Below are positions 27,408-34,672 of a stretch of 64,000 nt of DNA, piece after piece. Origin of the DNA: Limnohabitans sp. Rim8 (GTDB taxonomy: Bacteria; Pseudomonadota; Gammaproteobacteria; Burkholderiales; Burkholderiaceae_C); NCBI RefSeq assembly GCF_945901735.1, contig NZ_CAMDLM010000003.1, positions 1 through 64,000 of the forward strand, read 5' to 3'. The notes under the pieces were generated by a model. That model worked only from the letters and a program-made list of their open reading frames with translations. It was not told the origin of the DNA and searched no databases. The position numbers were made by a program, and so were the translations under genes. Position 1 is the stretch's first letter. Every line of letters starts with the position of its first letter.

Positions 27408-27839
27408 ATGCCCATCACCAAAGGATTTCAGGCGCTCGTGGACGAAGCCATGGCCCAGGTCACGACGCACAGCGTCGAAACCGTTTGCGCTCGCATGAGC
27501 GACCCGAACGTGCAGATCGTTGACATCCGCGACCCGCGTGAGCTGGAGCGCGAAGGCACTGTGCCCGGCGCTTTGCTGGCCCCGCGCGGCATGCTCGAGT
27601 TTTGGGTAGACCCCGCTTCGCCCTACTTCAAACCCGTGTTCGCCGACGAGGACAAGCAATTCATCTTGTTTTGCGGCGCAGGCTGGCGCAGCGCCCTGGC
27701 CGCCAAAACCCTGCAAGACATGGGCATGACCAACGTGGCCCACATCGACGGCGGATTCACCGCCTGGAAAAAAGCCGCGGCGCCCATGGTTACCATGGAA
27801 CAACACAAGGCCGAAAGCGCAGCGCGAAAAGGCGCTTGA
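27408..27839 (+). CDS. Rhodanese-like domain protein
   Basis: The 143-aa protein has VQIVDIRDPRELEREGTVPG and the active-site loop LFCGAGWRSALAAKTL with Cys 89. The AG(W)RS loop fits a sulfurtransferase rather than a phosphatase. Start ATG 27408 is preceded by AAGGAGACAG. It is separated from trkH by about 47 nt and could be read on the same transcript. It has a short Lys/Ala-rich tail. Confidence 0.88.
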   Translation: MPITKGFQALVDEAMAQVTTHSVETVCARMSDPNVQIVDIRDPRELEREGTVPGALLAPRGMLEFWVDPASPYFKPVFADEDKQFILFCGAGWRSALAAKTLQDMGMTNVAHIDGGFTAWKKAAAPMVTMEQHKAESAARKGA

Positions 27840-27858
27840 TGCTCGATGCTTGATTTTC

Positions 27859-27928
27859 GTAGGTCGGCGGCTTTAGCCCCGACATGGTGGACCACTCAGA
27901 TTCGTCGGGGCTAAAGCCACCGACCTAC
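27859..27928. repeat. REP-like inverted pair
   Basis: GTAGGTCGGCGGCTTTAGCC (27859 onward, to 27883) and its near-exact complement (27904-27928, ending CCACCGACCTAC) face each other across 20 nt. The 25-bp arms differ by one base pair, so the transcript would form a strong hairpin. It lies between the rhodanese gene and ychJ and may end transcription of the former. Confidence 0.85.
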
Positions 27929-27938
27929 AAAAGAGGCC

Positions 27939-28331
27939 ATGAAATTGACACCCTGCCCCTGCGGCCGCACCACTGGCAAAGGCCAAGCACTGAGCTTGGA
28001 CACTTGTTGCGGCCCTTACCACGCCAACCAGAACGCGCCCGATGCCGAAAGCCTGATGCGCTCGCGCTACAGCGCTTTTGTGCGGGGCGATGTGCCTTAT
28101 CTGCTGGCCACCTGGCACAGCAGCCAAAGACCCGCTGAGCTGACGCTCGAAGCAGGGGCCAAGTGGCTGGGTCTGGAAATCAAGCAGCACCACGTCACCG
28201 GTGCTGAGACGGCCGAGGTCGAATTCGTCGCCCGTTATCGGGTGGGCGGCAAAGCGGTGCGGCAACACGAACGCAGCCGTTTTGTGCGCGAATCCGATGG
28301 CTGGTTTTATGTGGCGGGTGATGTGCTGTGA
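27939..28331 (+). CDS. ychJ: YchJ-family protein (SEC-C-like zinc motif)
   Basis: The 130-aa protein begins [12 protein letters not shown] with paired cysteines of the SEC-C type, then [29 protein letters not shown] and a conserved C-terminus [21 protein letters not shown]. The function of the family is unknown. A 69-bp imperfect copy of its 3' end is found at 43027-43095, so this gene marks the left boundary of the catabolic island. Confidence 0.92.
   Translation: MKLTPCPCGRTTGKGQALSLDTCCGPYHANQNAPDAESLMRSRYSAFVRGDVPYLLATWHSSQRPAELTLEAGAKWLGLEIKQHHVTGAETAEVEFVARYRVGGKAVRQHERSRFVRESDGWFYVAGDVL
28263..28331 (+). repeat. Left direct repeat of the island (3' end of ychJ)
   Basis: Its first 29 bases, starting CAACACGAACGCAGCCG, are identical to 43027-43055. 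Over the full 69 bases to the stop codon I count 59 matches and no gaps. Confidence 0.85.
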
Positions 28332-28395
28332 AGACGCCATCCAGACCACGCTCACTTTGAATAGATACGTCGTCCATCTTAAAGGGCTGGAGCGT

Positions 28396-29430
28396 TCAAC
28401 GCCGCCTGTAGGCATTGCAGGGCTGGCCTGTCCAGCGTTTGAATGCGCGTTGAAAGCTGGGGCTGTCGCTGAAGCCAAGCTCGCTGGCCAGTTGAACCAG
28501 TGAGACCTTGGAGGACGAAAGTCGGGAGATGGCCAGGTCCCGTCTCAGGTCGTCCTTGAGCCACTGCAAGGATGTGTGTTCAGCCGTCAGGTGACGTTGC
28601 AGACTGGCCGGAGAGGTGTGGAGTTTGTCCGCAACCTCTTCCAGTGTGAGCCATCGGGGGTAACTGAGCATCAGGCAGTTGCGCACTTTCTGCCCGATCA
28701 AGCCAAAGTGGCGCGGTGGTGAAATGATCTGGGTATAGGCGTCTGTCAGGAAGGTGCGCAGTGCAGGTTCGTCCCGGCTCACAGGGGTGTCCAACTTGGA
28801 GATGTCAAACCAGAAGCCGAATGCGATTTGGTCGTAACGCCGATCTGCCGGGAAAATGAACTGGTACAACTCGTGGTGACCGGGATCGGCATAGGCGAAA
28901 TCGAAATGCCGAATCGGCAGGGGTGAGTTCAGGAGCCACGCAGCAAGGCGCCACATCACACGCACCATGGTTTCTTGCGCGAACACAGGGATATCACGCC
29001 CCGGGTTGGCAGGCGCCATGTGCAAGCCCGCTTCCTGGTGGTTGATCTGCAAGGAAAAAACAATGTCGTCTTGCAGCAGGTTGAGGGCCGAACTCATGCG
29101 CTTGAGTGCACGCCGAAGGTCGGGCGCTGACAGTCCTTCCCGCGCGGTCAACGCGAAGCTGCCGGGCTTGAAAGGTCGGGAGAACAGCCCAACGCACTCG
29201 TCTTTCAAGCCGTGCATCAAGGCATAAAAAAGCGCCACGTACTGAATGGGGGTGACCCCCGGGTCACCTGGGGTTCGCAGGGCCTTGGGGTCGACCCCTG
29301 CCTGACGTAAATAGCCATCCACATCGACATCCATGCCCTCCAAGCCTGAAAGCAGGCCGAACACGAAAATGGGGGCAATGTAAGTCCCCGGGTTTTCCCG
29401 AGGTTTGATGTGTTTGAGGTCTTTTGCCAT
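28396..29430 (-). CDS. AraC-family transcriptional regulator (arabinose-binding-like N domain)
   Basis: The 344-aa protein has an N-terminal ligand domain (about 20-215) and a C-terminal AraC helix-turn-helix pair: LTLEEVADKLHTSPASLQRHL and LVQLASELGFSDSPSFQRAFKRWTG. It diverges from the thiolase operon 113 nt away and is the likely ligand-responsive activator of the island. A second AraC protein of similar build sits at 43798-44841. Confidence 0.9.
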   Translation of the reverse strand: MAKDLKHIKPRENPGTYIAPIFVFGLLSGLEGMDVDVDGYLRQAGVDPKALRTPGDPGVTPIQYVALFYALMHGLKDECVGLFSRPFKPGSFALTAREGLSAPDLRRALKRMSSALNLLQDDIVFSLQINHQEAGLHMAPANPGRDIPVFAQETMVRVMWRLAAWLLNSPLPIRHFDFAYADPGHHELYQFIFPADRRYDQIAFGFWFDISKLDTPVSRDEPALRTFLTDAYTQIISPPRHFGLIGQKVRNCLMLSYPRWLTLEEVADKLHTSPASLQRHLTAEHTSLQWLKDDLRRDLAISRLSSSKVSLVQLASELGFSDSPSFQRAFKRWTGQPCNAYRRR

Positions 29431-29489
29431 TGTCTTGAGGTGACAAGCTATCGCGACGATACGGCTCTGAGTCTAGCATTTGGTTCAAA

Positions 29490-29516
29490 GCAAGCGTGCA
29501 AAAAAAGGCCGCTTGC
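29490..29516. promoter_or_regulatory. Inverted repeat in the divergent AraC/thiolase promoter region
   Basis: GCAAGCG (29490-29496) and CGCTTGC (29510-29516) are perfectly complementary with a 13-nt centre. The site lies 27 bp upstream of the thiolase start. It could be an operator or a leader hairpin; AraC sites are usually direct repeats, so the assignment is weak. Confidence 0.35.
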
Positions 29517-29542
29517 GATCCAAACCGTGCAAAGGACTGGGC

Positions 29543-30733
29543 ATGAAAAATGATGTGTATGTGGCGGGGGTCGGCATGGTGCCGTTCACCAAGCCCGGGG
29601 CCAGCGAGCCCTACCCGCAAATGGCGGCCAAAGCAGTGAAAGCGGCTTTGAGCGATGCAGGCCTGGAGTACGCCAATGTGCAGCAAGCCTACGTGGGCTA
29701 TGTGTATGGCGACTCGACCGCTGGTCAGCGCGCACTGTACGAAGTGGGCATGACGGGCATCCCGGTCGTTAACGTGAACAACAACTGCTCAACAGGTTCC
29801 ACGGCGCTGTTCCTGGCGCGCCAGGCTGTGATGAGCGGCGCTGCTGATTGCGTGCTGGCATTGGGTTTTGAGCAAATGAATCCGGGCGCACTCGGAACCG
29901 TCTTCGCCGACAGACCCAGCCCCTTCGAGCATTTTGACGATGCGACGCAGGGCTTGGTCGGCCGCAGCGAAATCCCCTTGGCGCTGCGTTATTTCGGCGG
30001 CGCAGGCTTGGCGCACATGGATGAGTTCGGTACACCCATGACTACATTCGCCAAGATCCGCGCGAAAGCCAGCCGCCATGCGGTCAACAATCCCTTGGCC
30101 CTGTTCCGCAAGGTGGTCACCGAAGAGGAGGTGATGAATGCGCCGGTGATGTGGCCCGGCGTCATGACGCGTTTGATGGCCTGTCCGCCCACCTGCGGCG
30201 CAGCAGCAGCCATTGTGTGTTCTGAAACCTTTGCCCGCCAACATGGCCTGAGCACGGCCGTGCGCATTCGGGCCCAGGCCATGACCACCGACACGGGTGT
30301 CACCTTCGAGGCCCGTGACATGCGGGAAGTGGTTGGTTCGAGCATGGCCAAAGCCTGCGCTGAAAAAGTTTATGCAGAAGCGGGCATGGGCCCCAGGGAT
30401 ATTCAGGTCGTCGAGCTGCACGACTGCTTTGCACACAACGAATTGCTGACCTACGAGGCGCTGGGACTTTGTGCGCGGGGCGGTGCGCAACAGTTTGTCG
30501 AAGACGAGGACAACACTTATGGCGGCCAGATCGTGACCAACCCTTCTGGAGGCTTGCTGTCCAAAGGACACCCACTGGGTGCGACGGGTTTGGCGCAATG
30601 CACGGAACTGGTGCAGCAACTGCGCGGCCAGGCCGACAAGCGACAGGTCGAAGGGGCGCGCATTGCACTGCAACACAACCTGGGCTTAGGTGGCGCCTGT
30701 GTGGTCACCCTGTATGAAAGGATGTCAGCATGA
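29543..30733 (+). CDS. SCPx-type thiolase (lipid-transfer-protein-like)
   Basis: The 396-aa protein starts MKNDVYVAGVGMVPFTKPG and has the nucleophile Cys in NNNCSTGSTALF (C82), HDCFAHNELLTYEALGLC and GGLLSKGHPLGATG (H343), the pattern of SCP2/SCPx thiolases rather than FadA. Such enzymes cleave branched or steroid-side-chain 3-ketoacyl-CoAs, and some act as aldolases with a DUF35 partner; no DUF35 protein is seen here. ATG 29543 has AAAGGA. It is the first gene of the island operon, and its stop overlaps the next start (ATGA). Confidence 0.88.
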   Translation: MKNDVYVAGVGMVPFTKPGASEPYPQMAAKAVKAALSDAGLEYANVQQAYVGYVYGDSTAGQRALYEVGMTGIPVVNVNNNCSTGSTALFLARQAVMSGAADCVLALGFEQMNPGALGTVFADRPSPFEHFDDATQGLVGRSEIPLALRYFGGAGLAHMDEFGTPMTTFAKIRAKASRHAVNNPLALFRKVVTEEEVMNAPVMWPGVMTRLMACPPTCGAAAAIVCSETFARQHGLSTAVRIRAQAMTTDTGVTFEARDMREVVGSSMAKACAEKVYAEAGMGPRDIQVVELHDCFAHNELLTYEALGLCARGGAQQFVEDEDNTYGGQIVTNPSGGLLSKGHPLGATGLAQCTELVQQLRGQADKRQVEGARIALQHNLGLGGACVVTLYERMSA

Positions 30734-31170
30734 TCGACAAGAAATTCATGGGCTACCAGCTCAAGCCATCCAGCTTGTACATAGACCGCACACGCCTGCA
30801 ATTTTTTGCCAAGGCCATTGGCGAACAAGACCCGGTTTACCTTGATCTGGCTGCAGCCCAAGCCGCAGGCTACCCGGACCTGCCAGCGCCGCCCACCTTC
30901 ATGTTCGCTGCCGAACTCGACAGCGGCGCGAATGACCAGCTTCTGATGGATCTGGACATCCCCTTGACCAAACTGCTGCATGGTGAACAATCTTTCCGTT
31001 ACTTCAAGCCCGTCTGCGCGGGTGACACGGTCAACGTTCAGTCGACCATCACCGACATCTATGACAAAAAAGACGGCAAGCTGGAGTTTGTCGTCAAGAA
31101 TTCCCTCGTGACCAATCAGAAGGCTGAACTCGTGGCCGAAATGCGCACGGTGTTGGTCGTCCGTCATTGA
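30730..31170 (+). CDS. MaoC-like dehydratase, probable non-catalytic subunit
   Basis: The 146-aa hotdog-fold protein resembles the N-terminal FAS1-like MaoC domain: DRTRLQFFAKAIGEQDPVY, PAPPTFMFAAELDSG and LLHGEQSFRYFKPVCAGDTV. In the motif that is DxNPxH in active hydratases it reads DPVY (D34, Y37), so the catalytic His is missing. It is coupled by ATGA to the thiolase and followed 15 nt later by a second MaoC protein that keeps the active residues, suggesting a heteromeric enoyl-CoA hydratase. Confidence 0.85.
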   Translation: MIDKKFMGYQLKPSSLYIDRTRLQFFAKAIGEQDPVYLDLAAAQAAGYPDLPAPPTFMFAAELDSGANDQLLMDLDIPLTKLLHGEQSFRYFKPVCAGDTVNVQSTITDIYDKKDGKLEFVVKNSLVTNQKAELVAEMRTVLVVRH

Positions 31171-31185
31171 AACAAGAGCTAGCAC

Positions 31186-31593
31186 ATGTCATCCAATATT
31201 CGCGTGGGCGAGCAGTTGCCCGCATTGCAACTCGGGCCTGTCAACCGCACCACGCTGGCGCTGTTTGGCGGTGCTTCTGGTGACCACAACCCCATCCACA
31301 TTGACATCGACTTTGCGCGCCGTGCCGGCATGCCCGATGTGTTCGCGCAAGGCATGCTGGGCATGGCCTGGCTGGGTCGGGTCATCATGCAGTGGATTCC
31401 TCAAGGTCGGCTGCGTCAATACGACGCCCGTTTCGCGGGCATCACCCACCTGGGCAACACGATCACCTGCACGGGTGAAGTGGTGGAGCTCATGGAGCTC
31501 GATGGCGAGGCCTGTGCCCGCATCGCATTGACCTCGTCCAACCAGTTTGGACAAAACAAAATCGTGGGCGAGGCCATTGTGGCGCTGAGCTGA
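31186..31593 (+). CDS. MaoC-like enoyl-CoA hydratase, catalytic subunit
   Basis: The 135-aa hotdog protein contains the hydratase-2 motif SGDHNPIHIDIDFARRAG (D33, N35, H38), followed by MPDVFAQGMLGMAWLGR. It should add water to a 2-enoyl-CoA, giving the (R)-3-hydroxyacyl-CoA in this family. It most likely forms a complex with the preceding MaoC-like protein, as in ChsH1/ChsH2-type hydratases of sterol side-chain degradation. Confidence 0.88.
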   Translation: MSSNIRVGEQLPALQLGPVNRTTLALFGGASGDHNPIHIDIDFARRAGMPDVFAQGMLGMAWLGRVIMQWIPQGRLRQYDARFAGITHLGNTITCTGEVVELMELDGEACARIALTSSNQFGQNKIVGEAIVALS

Positions 31594-31616
31594 ACTAGAC
31601 CCAAGGAAATAAAATC

Positions 31617-32447
31617 ATGACCCAAAAACTCGAAGGCAAAGTCGCGCTCATCACCGGTTCCGGGCGCGGCATTGGACGCTCAATCGCACTCAAGCTGGCC
31701 TCTGAAGGCGCGCGCGTCGTCGTCAACGATCTGGACGCAGCACCCGCCCAGGAAGTGGTGGATGAAATTCGCAAGGCCGGTGGACAAGCAGTCGCCTGCG
31801 TGGGCAATGTGACCGCGCCTGATTTTGCCGAACGCTTTGTGGGCACGGCGGTCAGTGAGTTCAAGGGCCTGGACATCATTGTCAACAACGCGGGCTACAC
31901 CTGGGACAACGTGGTCCAGAAGATGACCGACGAGCAGTGGTACGCCATGATGGACGTGCACCTGACGGCCCCGTTTCGTATCCTTCGCGCCGCGCAACCG
32001 GTGATCCGTGCTTTGTCCAAGCAGGAAAAGGATGCAGGCCAGTCCGTGGTGCGCAAAGTGGTGAACATTTCTTCAGTGGCCGGTTTGTTTGGCAATGCGG
32101 GTCAAACCAATTACTCGACGGCCAAAGCCGGTATCACGGGCATGACGATGACGCTGGCCAAGGAGTGGGGCCGCATGAATGTCACGGTCAACTGTGTGGC
32201 TTACGGTTTCATCAAGACCCGACTGACGGTGAGCGCCGAAAGTGATGCGACCGCCAACATCGATGGCCGCGACATCAAGGTAGGGGTCAACCCCGACCTC
32301 ATGGCCGCCATGGAACGCATGATTCCGCTGGGTCGTGGGGGTTCGCCCGACGAGGCTGCTGGCGCGGTGTACTTGCTGTGCATTCCCGAGTCCGACTACA
32401 TCAGCGGCCAGACGCTGATGTGCAGCGGCGGCTTGACGGGAATCTGA
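31617..32447 (+). CDS. SDR-family 3-hydroxyacyl-CoA dehydrogenase (FabG-like)
   Basis: The 276-aa protein has ALITGSGRGIGRSIALKL for NAD(P) binding, NNAGYTWDN, a catalytic NYSTAKAGI (Y166, K170) and a C-terminal SPDEAAGAVYLLCIPESDYISG. Following a MaoC hydratase, it is expected to oxidise the 3-hydroxyacyl-CoA to the 3-keto form. A 15-residue insertion around HIQ-type helices (LSKQEKDAGQSVVRKVVN) is slightly unusual for FabG. Confidence 0.87.
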   Translation: MTQKLEGKVALITGSGRGIGRSIALKLASEGARVVVNDLDAAPAQEVVDEIRKAGGQAVACVGNVTAPDFAERFVGTAVSEFKGLDIIVNNAGYTWDNVVQKMTDEQWYAMMDVHLTAPFRILRAAQPVIRALSKQEKDAGQSVVRKVVNISSVAGLFGNAGQTNYSTAKAGITGMTMTLAKEWGRMNVTVNCVAYGFIKTRLTVSAESDATANIDGRDIKVGVNPDLMAAMERMIPLGRGGSPDEAAGAVYLLCIPESDYISGQTLMCSGGLTGI

Positions 32448-32451
32448 AGCC

Positions 32452-33609
32452 ATGACCCTGTTGCCCCAGTTGCACCGCCACGCCTGGATGGATGCCGATA
32501 TCGAGGCTTTCCGCGATCAGGCACGCCGCTACATCGAACGTGAGTTGGCGCCCCATCTGGACGTGTGGCGTCGCCAGGGCTTCATTCCGCGTGAGGTTTG
32601 GCGTCCGTTTGGCGAACTCGGCTTTTTGCTGCCCGAGTTGCCCGAGCGCTATGGCGGTGCGGGCGTCAACCTGGCATACCAGTTGGTGGTGCAAGATGAG
32701 CTGGCGCGGGCCGAGGTGCCTGCCAACACGGCCGTGCACAGCATCGTCGCGCATTACATCCTGGACTATGGGACCGAAGTGCAAAAACAACGCTGGTTGC
32801 CCAAGCTGGCCAGTGGAGAAATCCTGGCGGGCATCGCCTTGACCGAGCCAGGTTGTGGCTCTGATCTGAAAGCCTTGCGCACCAAGGCGGATAAGCAAGG
32901 TGATCAGTATGTGATCGATGGTGCCAAGACCTTCATCACCAACGGCGCGACCGCCAACTTGCTGGTTGTTGCCGTGCGCACCGGCGGTGCGGGCAGCGGC
33001 GGTGTATCGCTCATGGTGCTCGAAACCGAAAACCTCCCCGGGTTCCGCGTGGGCCGTCGGCTCGAAAAATTGGGGCAACATGCCTCAGACACGGCTGAGC
33101 TGTTTTTTGACGCTGTGCGCCTCCACCAGGACCAGCTCTTGGGCGAGCAAGAAGGTTTGGGTTTTCGCCAGCTGATGAGCCAGCTGCCTTATGAGCGCCT
33201 GTTGTTGGCCGTGCCCGCCGCTGCCGTGATTGAAAAAGCGCTGGAGCTGACGGTGGACTACACGCGCCAACGCAAAGCCTTTGGCCAGAGCGTCTTTGAC
33301 TTTCAGAACACACGCTTCAAGCTTGCAGAGTGCGCCACGCTCGCCCACGTCGTGCGCAGCTTCGTCAACGACTGTGTGCAGCGTTTGCTGGACGGGACCC
33401 TGGACGATGAGGCAGCCTACATGGCCAAGTGGTGGTGCACCGAGCAGCAAGGCAAAGTGACCGATGAGTGTCTTCAGCTGTTTGGCGGCTATGGCTATAT
33501 GGCCGAATACCCGATTGCCCGGCTGTATGCCGATGCCCGCATCCAGCGCATTTATGGCGGTACCACCGAGATCATGAAAGACTTGATTGCGCGGAGACTG
33601 GGGACATGA
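32452..33609 (+). CDS. Acyl-CoA dehydrogenase (long/branched-chain type)
   Basis: The 385-aa enzyme has ALTEPGCGSDLKALRTKA, FITNGATANLLVVAVRT and LFGGYGYMAEYPIARLYAD. The C-terminal loop reads IYGGTTEIMKD without Glu, and a Glu is present in helix G (LPYERLLLAVPA, E248), so it belongs to the isovaleryl/long-chain catalytic class. It would start each beta-oxidation round on the imported substrate. The gap to the SDR is 4 nt. Confidence 0.9.
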   Translation: MTLLPQLHRHAWMDADIEAFRDQARRYIERELAPHLDVWRRQGFIPREVWRPFGELGFLLPELPERYGGAGVNLAYQLVVQDELARAEVPANTAVHSIVAHYILDYGTEVQKQRWLPKLASGEILAGIALTEPGCGSDLKALRTKADKQGDQYVIDGAKTFITNGATANLLVVAVRTGGAGSGGVSLMVLETENLPGFRVGRRLEKLGQHASDTAELFFDAVRLHQDQLLGEQEGLGFRQLMSQLPYERLLLAVPAAAVIEKALELTVDYTRQRKAFGQSVFDFQNTRFKLAECATLAHVVRSFVNDCVQRLLDGTLDDEAAYMAKWWCTEQQGKVTDECLQLFGGYGYMAEYPIARLYADARIQRIYGGTTEIMKDLIARRLGT

Positions 33610-33659
33610 TCGCTGGCCTGAATACCCCTCTGGCCTGTGTGCGTGTCTTCAATCACTGG

Positions 33660-33890
33660 CCTGTTTTGAAAACCTGCATCACGAAGCTGTTTCTGAGTCA
33701 GTCGCGACAGTACGGGTGCGCGCTGGTCGAAAGAGCTGACGCTTGTTTTGCCCCCGTTGTGCCGCTGAATGAGGCCGCCTTGAATCCGCACAACCTTGCT
33801 CTTGGCACACTGGCCCGGAGCCCCTCGGGGGCGACGCGCAGCCATGCCGCGCCCAGGTTCACACCTTTGCCAGGAGTCACAGGCCCATGA
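33660..33890 (+). pseudogene. Remnant of a CaiB/alpha-methylacyl-CoA racemase family gene (3' part)
   Basis: In one frame the sequence reads LKTCITKLFLSQSRQYGCAL, then ERADACFAPVVPLNEAALNP, HNLALGTLARS and APRFTPLPG. This matches the C-terminal end of class III CoA-transferase/racemases (FxxxTxxEW, GTDACFAPVL, HPHNxARGTF, PAPRFSRTP). The N-terminal 300 residues, including the catalytic Asp, are absent: the frame runs back into the acyl-CoA dehydrogenase in another phase. Its TGA still overlaps the livG ATG as ATGA, so the operon junction is retained. Confidence 0.75.
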
Positions 33891-34672
33891 CTGAAGCGCA
33901 GCGCCATTCGCCCATGCTGGAGGCCCGGGACATCACGCTCAAGTTTGGTGGCGTGACCGCGCTGGCCAACGTCTCGATCGACATTGGACACCAGGAGCTG
34001 GTGGCCCTGATTGGTCCCAATGGCGCTGGCAAGAGTTCCTTGCTGAACGTGCTGTCCGGCTTTTACCGCTCCAGCGAAGGGGACGTGCGCTTTGAGGGCC
34101 AGGACATCGGGCGCTGGCCGGTACACCGTGTGGCGCAAGCGGGCCTGGCCCGCACTTTTCAGGGTACACATTTGCTGCCCCACATGAGCGTGCTCGACAA
34201 CATCCTGGTGGGTCGGTACATGCACATGAAAAGTTCACTGACCACTGCTTTTTTCTACTACCCGTTTGCGCACCGTGAAGAACTGGCGCACCGCGCCGTA
34301 GCTGAAGAAATTCTGGGTTTTCTTGAACTCGAACACCTTCGACACCACCCTGTGGGCACCCTGGGTTACGGCATGCGCAAGCGGGTCGATTTGGGACGGG
34401 CGCTCGCCATGGAGCCGCGCATGTTGTTGCTGGACGAACCCATGGCCGGTATGAACGTGGAAGAAAAAGAAGACTTGGCCCGTTTCATCCTGGACATTCG
34501 CGAGTCGCGCCAGATTCCGGTGGTGTTGGTGGAGCACGACATGGGTGTGGTCATGGACATCGCTGACAGGGTGATCGTGCTGAATTTTGGCCGCAAGATC
34601 GCAGACGCCAGTCCCGCTGACGTGCAGCAGGACGAGCAGGTGATTGCTGCTTATCTGGGGGTGCACGCATGA
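33887..34672 (+). CDS. Branched-chain-type ABC transporter, ATP-binding protein (LivG-like)
   Basis: The 261-aa ATPase has Walker A GPNGAGKSSLLNVLSG, a variant signature TLGYGMRKRVDLGRALA, Walker B MLLLDEPMAGM and the H-loop VEHDM. It has the BCA ATPase C-terminal tail (ASPADVQQDEQVIAAYLG). It energises uptake with the permeases at 36.6-38.6 kb. Its stop overlaps the acyl-CoA ligase start (ATGA). Confidence 0.92.
   Translation: MTEAQRHSPMLEARDITLKFGGVTALANVSIDIGHQELVALIGPNGAGKSSLLNVLSGFYRSSEGDVRFEGQDIGRWPVHRVAQAGLARTFQGTHLLPHMSVLDNILVGRYMHMKSSLTTAFFYYPFAHREELAHRAVAEEILGFLELEHLRHHPVGTLGYGMRKRVDLGRALAMEPRMLLLDEPMAGMNVEEKEDLARFILDIRESRQIPVVLVEHDMGVVMDIADRVIVLNFGRKIADASPADVQQDEQVIAAYLGVHA

Noticed and set aside
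33468..33890. Full 140-aa reading frame considered as a real gene
   Set aside because: Its first half is the acyl-CoA dehydrogenase read in another frame; only the last 75 or so codons show similarity, to a racemase C-terminus, so it is listed as a pseudogene.
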